NCBI GenBank assembly: GCA_047495785.1
Contig: JBLDXI010000055.1
Coordinates: forward strand, 1,116,001 to 1,180,000
DNA from: Lepidodermella squamata
Lineage: Eukaryota > Gastrotricha
Direction: 5' to 3'
DNA: 64,000 nucleotides
Shown: positions 36,179-49,007 of the stretch, in pieces
How positions within the stretch are numbered: position 1 is the stretch's first letter
Layout of the letters: every line of letters starts with the position of its first letter
The notes under the pieces: generated by a model
The model's database searches: none
Told to the model about the DNA's origin: nothing
The model's input: the letters and a program-made list of their open reading frames with translations, nothing else
Made by a program: the position numbers and the translations under genes

Positions 36179-38690
36179 TTAATTCGCCTTCATGTCGAGC
36201 TCGTAAAACAAAATGTAGGCATTCGCGCGTAAGACATTGTCGATCGAAGTTGGCCGGACATGACCATCACTGATGTAAAACCAGTCGTTGTTCGAAGACG
36301 ACCGAGATGGCCGAACGTACGCGACGTAGTGACCACCGTTAAGCGACCCACTGTGTTCAACGACACCGCGAAGGGTGTATGGAACCGAACTGGGCGCAGA
36401 ATCACCGCCGAGAGACTTCGCCTCTTTCCAGTGACGAAGAGCAGCTTCGCGGCTGACGAAGGGCGCCATGTCGAGTTCAGCTGGGAACTCGATGTGATCG
36501 GATATTTTCTGCAAAACGAGCGATCGGCGAGATTCGACTTGCTCAAAACGCTTCAAATGCAAAGTCAAGATCTTAGGAGGCTTCGCGATCAGCGTTTGCT
36601 TGGTGCCCTCGGTCAAGAAGTTTTTATTTCCCGTTTTCAGCTGACACTGCTCGCAGGCGTAACGATTCTCGCCTAGTAAGAAAAACAAACATGTCACTAA
36701 AAATACCTAAAAATAAAGACTAATCGTACGTTTGAGTTCTTCGCGCTCGGTGTACCAGTATAACGCTGAGTAAAGAGATTTTTCGAAATCGCTAGGAGGT
36801 GGCCGGTTGTCCAGAGTTTGGAGACGTTTCTTCAATTCTTTATTGCTCATTTTCTGAGCCGCTGGGAATGATTCTCGAGTGGAAATTTGGAGTGCTTCGA
36901 TGCTAGCCAGAAGCGCCTCGTCAGTTAGCTCTTCAGCTTCAGTCGGCGTTATTGGATGAAGCCCGTCAAATCCAGAGACATCAGCAGGGTCACCACCAGA
37001 GCTTCCGCTTCCGAGACCAGAATCAGGGCGGCCGAATGTGCTATGCTATAATCAAATAAAGAAATTGTCATAAATAACGGGTTTGTCGTCTTCTAGTCTT
37101 ACCGTCACGGCACTGCTTTCCATTGAAAGAGCCAACGCCCGCTTGACTTCGTCATCTTCATCATCATTCTCTGCCCAGTCGCCATTTGTGTCTTCCTTCG
37201 GTTTCCGGCGTTTCTTGTCCAATCGAAGTTTATTACGCTTGTTGTTCTTTCCGCTGTTCTCGTTTGCCCTGTCCGAACCATTTTCAAACGAAGGGCGCTT
37301 CAGCGGCAATGAAATGTCGAGGAAATGTTGCAATACAGTATTGATACTGTGACACTCAAGACAAACGATGGTGTCAACCATTTCTCCACTAAACGTTTCA
37401 TCAACAACTGTTGCGTTGCCAACGACGTCCAGCAGACGCTTAAGCTTGGCGCTTTCTTCAGCAGATCGAGAGCCACTAGGGCAAAACTTTTCTTCAATAG
37501 CAGCTTTCACCCGTTGGAATTCCTCATTTTTAACGGTGTCCAAGAGATGTCGTAATAGCTCGTGAGCATCTTGTTGCTGGTAACCGCGGAACCGCTGAAC
37601 TTTTGCACAAATTTGGTTAAATAACTGATTGGGATAAATGAGAGGATTCGGAGATGTATTCATTTCCAGGAAAAGATCGCGCAGGGCGTTCGACATTGGG
37701 CATTTTTCCGCTGGTCGCAATGGCACGGTAAGAGATGAAATACCGTTTTCTTTTGATCCGAGAATTGCGAATGTCCCTTTCCTTAAAGATTTGTCTAATT
37801 CATTCTCAATATGAGAAGAATGAAATAAACATTGCAGGGTTGAGTTGAAGAAACATGTATTTCCAATGTTCGCGAGGCCCTTGACATTTGCAGAAAACTT
37901 CCTGAGTGTCGAATCCGTTTTCGACTGAGAACCTTTTTTGCGGTTGGGTTTATCAGGCATCTCAGCAGTTGTTGAAGCGGCGTCCGAAGCCGATGATTCG
38001 TCTTCAACATTGGACACAGAATCTAAAAACGAAGGATCGAATCGCTTCTTCAGGGCGAGAATATAATCGACGAGAGGATGTCCTGCTGTTATCGTCACTT
38101 CATTGTCGCATTTATAACACCAGCAAGAAAAATTAGTCAAGCTTAGCGCAATGCAATGAGTTCCTTGCCGCTCATAATGTCCAAGGGCATGCCCTTGTTC
38201 AGATCGAGAACACCCTCTCCTCAAACAGAGCAGGCAAATCCAGACATGGGGATCGCTTTTGGCGACTTGGGATGTCTCAGAGTTTCCGCCGTCGGGTATT
38301 GGCGATGACACATCAACTCCGCTGTCCACGGTTTTTTCATCCGATAATTCGCTCTCCACTTGAGAGCTGCTATCTGAAACTACGGGCTCAGCCTCGACTG
38401 GATATACAATTGGACACATCTGCAATGCCACAAAGCTTTATATGTCGAGGTATAACATATTTTCTAAAATCTCTTACCTCACAAACTCGCTCAATTTTGC
38501 CGATGTCATTCATGAGTTTTTTCATATTTAAACCTTGAATGAGATGCTCGCAGCCCATTTGAGTATCTGTGGAATTAGAAACGATTACAAGAAATATTAT
38601 TGGACAAATTGAACGCAAACCTGAACTTCCGCTGCTGAGTGTCTTGTTTTTCATCTTCTGTTTCGCAGCCTTCCCTTTCTTGTGACCCAT
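36179..38690 (-). CDS. USP16: Ubiquitin carboxyl-terminal hydrolase, USP16/USP45 type
   Basis: Minus-strand exons 38690-38621, 38566-38478, 38419-37103, 37045-36730 and 36672-36179 encode 761 residues; human USP16 has 823. The N-terminal ZnF-UBP carries spaced Cys/His pairs (MGCEHL, VWICLLCLRRGC, HALGHY, HCIALSLTNFSCWCYKC). The USP catalytic Cys is in GLANIGNTCFFN (about 242), and the His box is VVEHSGSLNGGHYVAYV with a following SDGHV Asp box. A UIM-like acidic patch (DDEVKRALALSMESS) ends exon 3, and a Lys-rich stretch precedes it. USP16 removes ubiquitin from histone H2A and USP45 from ERCC1; the protein cannot be assigned to one of the two. Start Met-Gly-His-Lys-Lys matches the basic N-terminus of the family. 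Confidence 0.93.
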
Positions 38691-40083
38691 TATTATCAAA
38701 TTATCAAGTACAGAAAGCAAAGCTAAAGAAAACAAATAGAGTTAATCTATAGCATATTACAGGACAAATCAAGTAACAAGGAAACCATGACAAGTTACAG
38801 CTAATTCGTCTTCTCATTACAAAATATTGAAAGACAAAATTGAAAGTCCTCTCAAGGCTCCAGGCTCCAATGATAAATGTACCAAAGTGATGGAGTTCGT
38901 GCCGGCAAGTATTTATAACGTGAAAGTTATTAGAAATGTCTGATCGCCAAGATTATAATTTTTGATCTGAGAATCTAGAATGAAAGCGATTGATATACAG
39001 GTTTAGAGTGTGGAGATAACTAGGAAAAGCTATGATATCTCGGGGCGCCGAAATACTACTACAAAATAGTGGTTCGAGACTTGACTCGGGAGGTACTTAA
39101 GGGAGATCAACTCAACCCCCTTGACAAAAAACCGCAATAGTTTAGGGCTCTTTGCCAGCTTAAAAATCCCAGAGGCAAGACGCATAACCACTGTAGGCTT
39201 TTGACAGAGTTTGACGATCCGAAGCTGAAAATATCAGCACCCTTTAGCATTAGTTACCACAACATACCGATAGTCGAACCCGAATATTTTACTATTTGTT
39301 AGTTGTTAGCAAAGTTAAAAATTGGGCATCAAATTTCAATGCAGACGAACTGATGTCTGATGCACAATGACAAAACATGAGCACAATACACAATACGTAT
39401 CTCGTATCTGCATGACTCCATTGCAACCGATCGTTTGAGCAAATACCGCCGCTGAAACACGATAATAGATATAATGGGTAAACTTGCACAAGTTAAGGTA
39501 ACAGTAACCAGTGACGGAACACGTAACACCCGCTGTGAAGCTGGCACGATATCAACTGGCCATGCGGTATCTCCAAAAGCGAAGATTACGTAACATCTGA
39601 TAGCAATTCAAGTTTTATGAATTCAGATATCAAGTTAAATAAAAATAATAATTTTATTTAACATTTTAAAAAGTTTCAAGATCATTAAAATTTGAAAATT
39701 TGAATTACCCGCTCACCATCAACAGCCGTTAGAACACTTGCTAACGGCCAAAAAGCCAATTGCCAAATGCACAGTCTCGTAGAGCGTAGGTCATAGATGA
39801 GCAACCAACCAATGAAGATATTTTAACCTTTCAACAGTTCGGGTGGCATCTATTGCCAAATCGCTATGGTCCTTACTTCCTCTTGGGATAAATGATATGA
39901 TTTTTAGAGCACCTCTGGTTTTCCATTTTTGGTTTTGGCGTGTAAAAGCTGGCGGCGTTTGACAAGTCGGCAATCGGCTATGAAGGATTTGATATCCTCG
40001 CATTTTTATATTCATAGCTTGTTTCATTCCTAGGTTTTGAGTTATTTTATATTTCATCGCGGTGCGGTGTTATTGAATTCGAA
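38691..40083. other. Intergenic, 1.4 kb, divergent promoter region
   Basis: This separates the minus-strand USP gene from the plus-strand AKIP1-like gene, so both promoters probably lie here. Minus-strand frames at 39292-39547 and 39791-40057 lack known motifs. Confidence 0.55.
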
Positions 40084-40783
40084 ATGGTATATCATTCGCT
40101 GGTGCGTCAGACTTTTTATACCTCTCAGTTGTGTATTATAAATGTTAATAATGTTTCAGGACGATGATGACCATGTAGCTGAATGTACGCTTTGTAGATC
40201 AGAAAAGTTGGGCAAACGAACCTTGAAAAGTGCGCTTACTCGTAAAGTTAAGTGGCCTGATAGCAACAACATTCCGCCTCCAATTGAGGTGAGTTTATCT
40301 GAACGTGATTCCTCGCTAACTGAATAAAGGCATTTCCTTTGCAGGACACATCTAAATTTGTCTCACTTGATGATGCTTTTGCCTCGATTTTTCATTTCAT
40401 GAAGGTGACTTGTACATACTGCAAGGTAATTATTACTCTTGAATAGTTTGGCGACAATTCCCTTCCTTACCTTTGACAGCGCTACTACCGGGGCTGTAAA
40501 AATTGCAACACAATTGCGGATGACAAGCTTCACATTACTCGCTTTCATGCCAAGCAAGCTCCTCCATCGATTCCTTCTTATCCGGTGTGTTTTTTGTTTC
40601 AAACAGTGAAAAATAACTTTTTTACTCTCATTTTAGAAGCCCTCCAGCCATCAAAACCTGCAAATCGTCGCCGACCCAGGCACTTATTCTGTTACCACCG
40701 GTGTTTGGGGCAAAGAAATTCAGCAAACTCATATCGTCAAACTCGATCCAGGTCAAACTGTTTCTATGGATTTTGTAATTTAG
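40084..40783 (+). CDS. AKIP1: A-kinase-interacting protein 1-like
   Basis: Five exons (40084-40101, 40160-40288, 40345-40425, 40480-40584, 40637-40783) join in phase 0 throughout to 159 residues. The C-terminus (DPGTYSVTTGVWGKE, then QQTHIVKLDPGQTVSMDF) closely follows the human AKIP1 ending (PGTYSVTVG, KKTHVVAVDSGQSVDLVF). The middle AFASIFHFMKVTCTYCKRYY also matches its SFRTMAEFMDYTSSQCGKYY. AKIP1 binds the PKA catalytic subunit and affects NF-kappaB p65 phosphorylation and mitochondrial function in mammals. Cys pairs (CTLC, CTYC, CKNC) might bind zinc, unlike the human protein. The short first exon is uncertain; an unspliced start at 40142 (MLIMFQ) is the alternative. FMO starts 198 bases downstream. 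Confidence 0.72.
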
Positions 40784-40981
40784 CGCTCTTGCTTTTCTTG
40801 TTGTGCTGTTGAAGTATCTGCTTTTTATTCGACTTGCGTTTCTTTCACCTCACTTTCCATAACTTATGCTTCTAACTGCTCAGTTGATTTACCCGCGTGT
40901 TTTCCATTAAAATGAATTTTACACGTGATGCTTGCTTTTTATAGAAAAGTAATACAATTTGTTTTATCTGTTTACTTGTGC

Positions 40982-42274
40982 ATGCGCATCGCTGTGATTG
41001 GGGCTGGTCCTGCTGGACTCACAGCTCTTTACGCGCTTAACAAAAGTAACATCAGCGAATTGGAGGCCGTATGTTATGAGCGAGCTGATAATTCCGGAGG
41101 TGAATGGATATTTACGGAAAAAGTCGGCGAAGATGAATATGGAATTCCTATTCATGGCAGCATGTATCGGGGGATGAGAGCTAACCTGCCTAAGGACTTG
41201 ATGCTTTTGCATCCTGACTATCCATGGCCGGAAGAATCTAAAGACTTTCCTTACAGGGAAGAAGTTCTTGAATATATCATAAATTTCGAGAAGAAATTTG
41301 AATTGACCAAGTATATCAAGTTCAAGCACTATGTCAGATGCATCAGAAGGCTGGAAAATTCTTCGGTCAAGCTTTCTGTTGAAGTGGAGAATCTCGAGGA
41401 TCGATGCATAAGTACAAGTATATTTGATTACGTGTTATTATGTAGCGGAAAGCACGGAAAGGCGTACATTCCACACGATACTTCCGCATTCTCTGGGCAA
41501 GTAATGCACTACCACGACATGAAAGACCCGCTTGTATTGGCTGGGAAAAAAGTGCTTATTGTAGGTGGAGGTTTTGGAGCGATGGATATGATTATTCACC
41601 TTGTTGAAATCACTCCACTACTCATGCTGTCGTACCACACGAAACCTCCATTTTTCGGCAAAACTCCCAAGGTAGAATACAAACCCGAGGTGCAACATTT
41701 CCAGGGTCGACTTGTAACGTTCATCGATGGATCTTCTTGCGAGTTTGACGTGCTGCTATATGCAACAGGCTTTCAGCATGTTCACCCGTTATCCGCTGAG
41801 CTCGATTTGGATTGGAAAACCGGAAAAAACATTTTCTTCCCACTATACAAGCATGTGGTTCATCCCGATTGTCCCTCCGTGATGTTCATCGGGAAAGCAG
41901 TTTCCGCTACCATCTTGCTCTGTCGGGTTCAAAGCGATTTCGCTGTTGGTGTTATTACTGGGAAAATATCACTGCCAAGCTCTGAAAACATGTGGGCTGC
42001 GATTGCCGAGTTCCGAAAGAAGTGGACCGAAATTTTTGCGAAACCAGTTGATATCAGAAAATTTGTTCCGAAGGTGGAACTCGAGCTGGAAAATGTGGTG
42101 GATCTGGCCAGAATTACAGGCTGCGATCCAATACCCCTACACCTGAAGGGGCTTTATTACTCATTACTGCAACACATTGTCAAAGATTTCCTTAATTACA
42201 AAAATTTGAAAATTGTTCGTTCGAGAACGGAGGACGATGGCGTGGCATATACATGGGTTGCTCAATGTGATTGA
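40982..42274 (+). CDS. FMO: Flavin-containing monooxygenase
   Basis: A single uninterrupted frame encodes 430 residues. FMOs use FAD and NADPH to oxygenate nitrogen and sulfur in xenobiotics. The FAD-binding GAGPAG follows the initiator Met (VIGAGPAGLTALYAL), and the NADPH-binding site is VLIVGGGFGAMDM. The FMO signature FxGxxxH is present as FSGQVMH, although the terminal aromatic of the full motif is replaced by Met. LLYATGFQ is the ATG-containing C-terminal motif. The start at 40982 puts the first beta strand at the N-terminus as in homologues; an in-frame ATG at 40928 would add a hydrophobic extension. The length is typical of the short invertebrate FMO/SNO type without the vertebrate C-terminal membrane anchor. 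It is one of few intronless genes here. Confidence 0.93.
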   Translation: MRIAVIGAGPAGLTALYALNKSNISELEAVCYERADNSGGEWIFTEKVGEDEYGIPIHGSMYRGMRANLPKDLMLLHPDYPWPEESKDFPYREEVLEYIINFEKKFELTKYIKFKHYVRCIRRLENSSVKLSVEVENLEDRCISTSIFDYVLLCSGKHGKAYIPHDTSAFSGQVMHYHDMKDPLVLAGKKVLIVGGGFGAMDMIIHLVEITPLLMLSYHTKPPFFGKTPKVEYKPEVQHFQGRLVTFIDGSSCEFDVLLYATGFQHVHPLSAELDLDWKTGKNIFFPLYKHVVHPDCPSVMFIGKAVSATILLCRVQSDFAVGVITGKISLPSSENMWAAIAEFRKKWTEIFAKPVDIRKFVPKVELELENVVDLARITGCDPIPLHLKGLYYSLLQHIVKDFLNYKNLKIVRSRTEDDGVAYTWVAQCD

Positions 42275-43359
42275 GTATTTGCAACTTCAGCCTAAAGCAT
42301 GACTGTCCCTTAGTTATTTATTGTTTTTTGGCCAAACCGACATTAATCTAATAGATCGGATTTTACACCTATCCTGAGATGGTTTATCCGCTTTCGGAGA
42401 TTTATCAATTGTGATTTCAACGACAAATCAATAACTTCATTGTTTTTACTCTTAGACTTATTAATTTATTTACTTTAAGCCATCAATTCAAAGTTGCTGC
42501 CGACACAGTAAGGATGCTCAAATCAAACCAGCTTTGTTAAATCACCAACAGATGTCCGGTAATTTGGTACGAACTTCATTACTTGAAATTGGGTGGGTAG
42601 GTATCAACACATTGACGGTACCATCCGTTACGGTCACGGTATTATCCAGCCAGCGTGAAGTTTGATTCTTGATGTCTTGATATAATATTGCAAGGGGCGT
42701 TGTTTTGTTTTATTTTGAAATTATGATTTTAAAATGACCTGGATAGTTAGCTCTGTCATATGGCATTCAATCCTTCAGCTTATTCACATATATCAGCTTT
42801 TAAAATTTTAATTAACATCAGCGTTTCCATAAGTTGAACATAAGATTGCTTCACAAGAGCTTCTCGTTTGAAGACTCCACTGAGTAGACATCTTGAAATT
42901 GATAGTTCAAGGAGTTTACGTGTCGATATTTTTTATATAACCAGGATTTTGGAAAATTTAACCGTTTCAACCGAATTTCTCCATCAATTATGCCAAGCTT
43001 TGAGCGTTTTCGATGATTGTCCGTGGGGTTTTTTTGCAATGGTGAAGCTAATGCGCGCAATGAAGCAATAGCAATGCTGATTTTGTGAAGGATGTGGCTC
43101 TCATCGCTGAGCATTTTTTTCGCGGCTTATTATTTAAAAATCAACGCCTTGTCGCAAAATCGATTTAACGCGTGTGAATAAACATAATATCGACACTCAG
43201 AATAATCCTATTCTCTCATCGTTTTGCTACTAGAATGTGATTCATCAAATGTACACACTCATAGGCATTTTAAAATAGGTTATATTCATTCGCTTCTAAC
43301 TTTAATTTTTTCATTTTGTAGAAATATTACATTGTTAGGACTGCAATCGTGGGCGCGAA
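42275..43359. other. Intergenic, 1.08 kb, nothing recognised
   Basis: AT-rich flanks of FMO and OCRL. Overlapping frames on both strands at 42851-43114 have no motif. A T-rich tract ending in TTGTAG at about 43320 is probably the splice acceptor for OCRL. Confidence 0.5.
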
Positions 43360-45992
43360 ATGTCCTTTGTACCTTACTTGGCCCTTCCGCCTGAAAAGGG
43401 ACGAATCAGGCGAACGGCGACTCTAGTTGGCTCTGGTTCATCGGGTAATGCGTTGCATTCGATGCAAGATGAGGCGACCCGGAAGGGCTTTAATAAAGGA
43501 CTGGTACCGCCATCGGCCGCTAGCAAGACCGGCTCACTCCAAGATTTGTCTGCTCTTAGATTGGACTCGGCCCGATCGGGATTTAACAGCGGCAGATCTT
43601 CGCCTCGCCTCGGACGAGCTAATTATATACCCGGTGGCCCTGGCTTAAATTATCTGGGTGCAGAGGACGAGGAGGCGCAAAATTTGATTAAAATGAACAT
43701 TCAGCACCTTTTGCGTCAGAAAGAGAGTGAATACACTTCATGGGCTGAGTTTGGAGTGCTTGTTGGAACCTACAACACCAATGGACAGTCGCCCGTTGAA
43801 GCCGACATCTCGGCTTGGCTTTCTAGCGGAAATTTCGTGAAAACTCCGGATATTATTGCAGTCGCTTTTCAAGAGCTTGACAACTCGAATCAAGCTTATT
43901 TGTTCACCGAATCGATCCGCGAACCTGAGTGGTGCAATTCTCTTGCATCTACTATTCGAGATGTTTACCCTGACTCAGCTTTTGTTAAGGTTAGTTTTTT
44001 AATTAAGTATGCCTTGCCAAATAAGTGCCAACTACTATTTTATAGCTTCGCGTTGTCCGCTTGGTCGGAATTATGTTAGCAGTTTTTGTCAGAAAGCAAC
44101 TGACTAATTTTATCGAATTTGTTGACACGTCCACGGTTGGCTGCGGTTTACTCGGTCGCCTTGGAAATAAAGGCGGTGTCGCAGTGAGATTCAATCTGCA
44201 CGACACGTCACTTTGTTTTGTTTCATCGCATTTGTCTGCGCATTTGGAAGAGAGTGATCGTCGTAACCAAGACTTTCGTGAAATCAATTCTCGTATGTTG
44301 TTCTCGAAAAGCGGCCTGGGCGATGGGGAACCACTCAGAATCGATCAGCATGACATAGTTTTCTGGGCCGGGGATCTCAATTACCGCATCATCGGCTTGC
44401 CAAATGAGAAATGCAAAGCTGCAATCGAACAGGGCCTGTTCGACGTTTTGTACTCAAATCACGACCAGTTGCATAGAGAAATGAAAAACGGTCGCGTACT
44501 GCATGGTTATACCGAGGGCACGATTAAATTCAAGCCGACTTACAAATACGACACTGGAACCAGTAGATGGGACTCATCGGAAAAAGCTCGCATTCCTGCT
44601 TGGTGTGATCGAATTTTGTGGCGAGTTAATGCTGATCAGTTCCCTGATCGTGAACCAGTTAAACAGCTAATTTATCGCTCTCATCAGGAAATTTGCATCA
44701 GTGACCACAAACCCGTTTCTTCTGTTTTCAAATTCAAGGTCAGGATCATCGATAAAGACAAGTATGATGCGGTCTACAAGCAAATTTTGCGTGATTTCGA
44801 CAAAAACGAGAATCAATTACGTCCACAAGCCGAGCCAGACATGCGTGAAGTTGATTTCGGTGAAGTCAAATTTTTGGAGGCTACAACGCTGAATCTTTTC
44901 ATAAAAAATACCGGCGCGGTGCCTCTTGAATTTGTTTTTAAACCGACTCCGAATCACCCACACAGTTCTTCGCCGACATGGCTGACAGTTACCCCGAATC
45001 GCGGTCACATAACCGAGGGCCATTCTACCAATATTGAAATGACTGTTCGAATCGACCCGAAACTGGTCAGCGAAATCGCATTGACTCCTGGTCGTACTTT
45101 CTCCGACGTACTAGTTCTTCACCTAGTCTGTGGTGGTGATACTTTCATCCCGGTTCATGGCCGGCTAGCTTTGACCTGCTTCGGCCTGCCACTATCAGTT
45201 TTGAATTCCGTCGCAACGCCCATCGGTCTTATTGATCCATCTGAATTGGAGGGCATTCTCGGCACTCCACCCGACAAATTGACTAAATCTTTCCCGCTGC
45301 CCAAGGAGGTTTTCCGCTTGATCGACAGACTGTCGAATCCGGATGCTTTGAAGCACAAAGAAGTCTTCCGCACTCAGGGAACTTTGCAGGACAAGATCAA
45401 AATTCGGGATGCTCTAGATCTGACATTTCCTGGGGAGAAAATCCGTTAGTTGAACAACTATTGAATTCCTCATGATATTTAAATCAAAAATTTTCAGCTG
45501 GCTCGATTCAATCAGTTGGGGAGACTTTGCTCGATTTTCTTCAGTCTCTTCCCACGCCTTTGCTACCTGTTGCTCTTCAACAAGCTTGTATGGCAGCTTC
45601 AGCTAGCACGGAACTATGTGTTGCGGTAATATTTCATTATTTTTTGTTTTCTGTTGAATTTTGTCGATTGCGGATAATTTCAGCTGCTTGATGACTCGTT
45701 CCAAAAGAATTCGCCAAAGCATCACGCCCTATTCTTGTATTTATTGAAATTTCTTGGCGAGCTGGTTCGCCATAGACGCGAAAATCTGATCGACATTCCG
45801 TATGTAGCTGGAATTTTCGCCGATTTAGCTTTCCGCCACAAAGCGCCCCGCGATGACTTGGTCGCTTCGCCGGGCTCGATCCTGCCACAACAAGCCGTTA
45901 ATTTCGTGCTGCGTTTACTGGCTAGAGAAGCCGGACTAACTTGGGAGGAAGTCAGCATGATGCAAAGTCTAGAAGGGGAAAGCACGGCTTAA
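43360..45992 (+). CDS. OCRL: Inositol polyphosphate 5-phosphatase, OCRL/INPP5B type
   Basis: Exons 43360-43989, 44046-45444, 45498-45625 and 45684-45992 encode 821 residues; human OCRL has 901. The enzyme removes the 5-phosphate of PI(4,5)P2 on endosomes, Golgi and clathrin-coated pits. The catalytic domain (about 138-450) has GTYNTNGQSP, WAGDLNYRI, PAWCDRILW and SDHKPVSSVF. An ASH domain follows (from VDFGEVKFLEATTLNLFIKN), then a RhoGAP-like domain whose first part is rebuilt across the 45444/45498 junction (LPTPLLP segment). The N-terminal 130 residues are Ser/Gly/Arg-rich and show no PH domain, unlike vertebrate OCRL. The two short 3' exons are joined in consistent phase, which supports the RhoGAP end. 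Confidence 0.94.
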
Positions 45993-46465
45993 TACGCATG
46001 TAACAACAATTTTCCGCTTTTACGGCTGCTTTTACTGCGCTTGATGTTCACACTAACAAAGAAATTAACGATGCTTATCCTTGTTCTGTAATTTTTGGTA
46101 CGTGGCTCTATGTCTCTCTGTGCTACTAGACGTATTTTAAACTGAAACGACCGGCAATGTTTAATTTAAAATGCAATTTCACTTTTCCCCGTTATGCGTC
46201 CTCTCTTGCAAAATTCCTTTATCAGAGTGAGATGATATATAATAGTTTCATCTCTATTCCCATGTTTCTCTTTCGATCAGATTTTGTTTATTGACAAAAC
46301 GATATATATAAACTTAGCGCCTATTTTTGACCAAGTGCTGCCATTTATTTTCTGAAGCATTATTAAGAGTGGAAAAGTGACTGTGGTTTGAGAGAGCTCT
46401 TTTATAACTCGATGCAGAATAAAACTGAATCAACAAATGTTAAATTTATATTTTTTTTATCTTAG
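45993..46465. other. Intergenic, 0.47 kb, upstream of ADAM10-like copy A
   Basis: No coding exon was seen. It ends in a T-rich tract and TATCTTAG directly abutting the ADAM10-like start codon. Confidence 0.5.
46451..46465 (+). promoter_or_regulatory. Putative trans-splice acceptor abutting ADAM10-like copy A start
   Basis: TTTTTTTTATCTTAG is followed immediately by ATG. A transcript from this site would have no 5' UTR of its own, which is normal only if a leader exon is added. Confidence 0.5.
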
Positions 46466-49007
46466 ATGCTTAGCTTTGGGTATCTTATACTTGCTCTGCT
46501 AACTGGTATCGACGCTAAACTCAGAAAATTCGAATTTGCCTCTGTTAAAATATTCCCTGATATATCTGGACAAGGCGTAAAGGCTCACATAGACACGAAT
46601 TCAAGGTGCTGAAAATTTTAGAAAATTATATTTCTATTGCTAATTCCTTTTTTCTCGCTAGGCATTTCGATGTACATCTACAGCCTCATCCCGAAGTCTT
46701 TTCCCGCGATTTTGTCATCGAAGATGGAAAGAATGAATTCAAATCTCACGAAGTGACAAGCTACACTGGTTATATCGGCGGAAAATATGGGTCTCAGGCG
46801 ATTGGTTCCGTCGCTAACAAGCGGTTCGAAGGTGTGCTATTTCTAAATGGAACAGCTGAAACCTATCATATCGAAGATGGCACCTTCCTATCGCAAGTCA
46901 ACTGTCACGAGGACCCGTTTTATTCCGCAGATCATCCTCAGTACTGTACGATAGCATTTTATGGTTCGGATGATGAAAATTATCATCATCACGGAAACAA
47001 AATCAAACGATCCATTGAAGGAGCGAATGAAATAATTTACGACGAAGAGCCTGTCGGAATGTGTGGCTGGAATAACCCTAAAATCGCTGCTAGTCTGACG
47101 GAGTGGCTGCCCTCGCCTGAAGCAAGCGACATTCCGAAGCCGCGAGAACGGCGAGCTTCTGATAATAAACCTAAAATATGCAGCTTATACATGCAGGTCG
47201 ATCACACAATGTGGTCCCAATACATGGGCGATTTTAAAAATAACGAAAAAACCGCGAGAACAGCAGTCACTCGACTTGTTGCCGATTTAGTCAGCAGCAT
47301 CAATCAAATTTATCGAACGCAGGAGTTTTACACCGACGACGGAACAGTCGCAAAAATGACTGGATTCTTCTTTCAAGTTACCCGAATTCATATTTATAAG
47401 AAGGATGAAGTCTGCGCCTCCAACGATGCAACTATCAAACAATTATGCCCGGATTTTATTGATTCCGACGCATTTCTCAAAATCAATTCTGAAATGAATC
47501 AAGACCGTTACTGTTTGGCTTATATTATCAGTCATCGTCAGTTTTCTGGTGGCGTTATGGGCCTTGCTTGGCTTGGATATCCGAGTGGCTACGTCGGGGG
47601 AGTTTGTCAACGTCAAACTAGAGTTTCCGGTGGGGCGAAAGCGTCGTATAATACGGGTATCATAACCAGCAACAACCAAGGCTCGAGGGCTTCGAAACGA
47701 GGCCTGATGCTCACATTAGGTTAGTAAATTCTTTTCACGCTTATTGAAATACGATGACAAATTTTTCATTCACAAAGCTCACGAAATCGGTCATAATTTC
47801 GGATCGCCCCATGACACTGCTGACTGTATCCCCTCTGGACCGGAAGGCTATTTCATTATGGTAATTCAGTTCCTATGCCTAAATTTGCATCTTGAGACAT
47901 TCCTTGCTTTTAGTACCCGTATGTAAACCCTGGGGACAAGAAAAACAACGACAAGTTCTCAACGTGTAGCCGCAACAAAATGGCCCAGAATCTGGACGCG
48001 ATTCTGCAAGGCCGTAAATACAACTGCTTCACGGAAACAACAGCTCCATCATGTGGTAACCAGGTAGTTGAAGAGGGCGAGGAGTGTGATTGTGGTATGT
48101 CAGCTGAGGATTGCAAGGAATTCGGCGACCTTTGCTGCGGCCCTGGTGACTCGAAAACTGGTGCGTGCAAGCTGCTGCCATCAGCCAGGTGTAGCCCTTC
48201 GAAAGGGCCGTGCTGTGATTCAACCTGCAACTACGTTTCAGCCTCGGCCAGCCAAATTTGTGCGGTGGCCGGCGAGTGCGCCGATCAAGCAGTTTGCGGC
48301 GGCAATAGCGCTTCATGCCCGACTCCTCCTTCAAGACCAAATGGCACCCTTTGCGCCTCGAATACCCGCTATTGCTTCAATGGCGAGTGTTCTCGATCGG
48401 TCTGCGAGAGAATTTCCGGCTATGAAGCCTGTCAAGATGCCATGGTGAAGGGTACAGACTCGGCCCAGTACTGCTATGTAAGTTGCAGGGCGCCTGGCGC
48501 TAACAAGCCGTGTGTTAGCTCATTGAAGGCCAGTTCGGATCCGCAAATGAAAGCTCTATTGGACCAAATCAACGGAGGGCAACCACTCACCCTGCCACCT
48601 GGTTCGCCTTGTGACGAATTTAGAGGAGTGTAAGTTCAACGCACGTCTCTCTGAGTTGACAATCAGGTTTTTTTTAATATAGATGCGATGCTTATCGCCG
48701 TTGCCGGCAAGTAAATGTCCAAGGGCCGTTGGCTAAAATGTTCCTGGCCTTGTCTGGGAAGTCAGAAGTCGAAACTGCTGGGCAATGGCTCGTCCGATAC
48801 TGGTGGGTGGTAGCTATTTGCGCAGTGGTTTTCATCGCTATCTCGTTCTGCCTGCTGAAATACTGCTCGGATCTGTTGCCGACTAGCAATCCTAAATTGG
48901 AGGGAGGACTTACGATGAGGCAAGCGGCGAGTAAGGCATTCACGACAACTGTGCGAAGGCGAACTCGAGGCGATCAACGCGTTCCGACAAATGCGCCGCC
49001 CTTTTGA
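46466..49007 (+). CDS. ADAM10: ADAM10/Kuzbanian/SUP-17-like metalloprotease, copy A
   Basis: Five exons (46466-46605, 46662-47719, 47778-47860, 47914-48629, 48683-49007) encode 773 residues; human ADAM10 has 748. It is a type I membrane sheddase that cleaves Notch and other ectodomains. A signal peptide starts the chain. The prodomain has a Cys in GMCGWN (about 181), and a furin-like RERR site is at about 208-211. The zinc motif HEIGHNFGSPHD (about 401-412) is intact and split by an intron. A Cys-rich disintegrin-like region (ECDCGMSAEDC, then the C-rich core) follows. A transmembrane helix (about 705-728, WWVVAICAVVF) and a short Arg-rich tail end the protein. It has five exons against 14 in copy B, which lies 1079 bases downstream. 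Confidence 0.95.
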
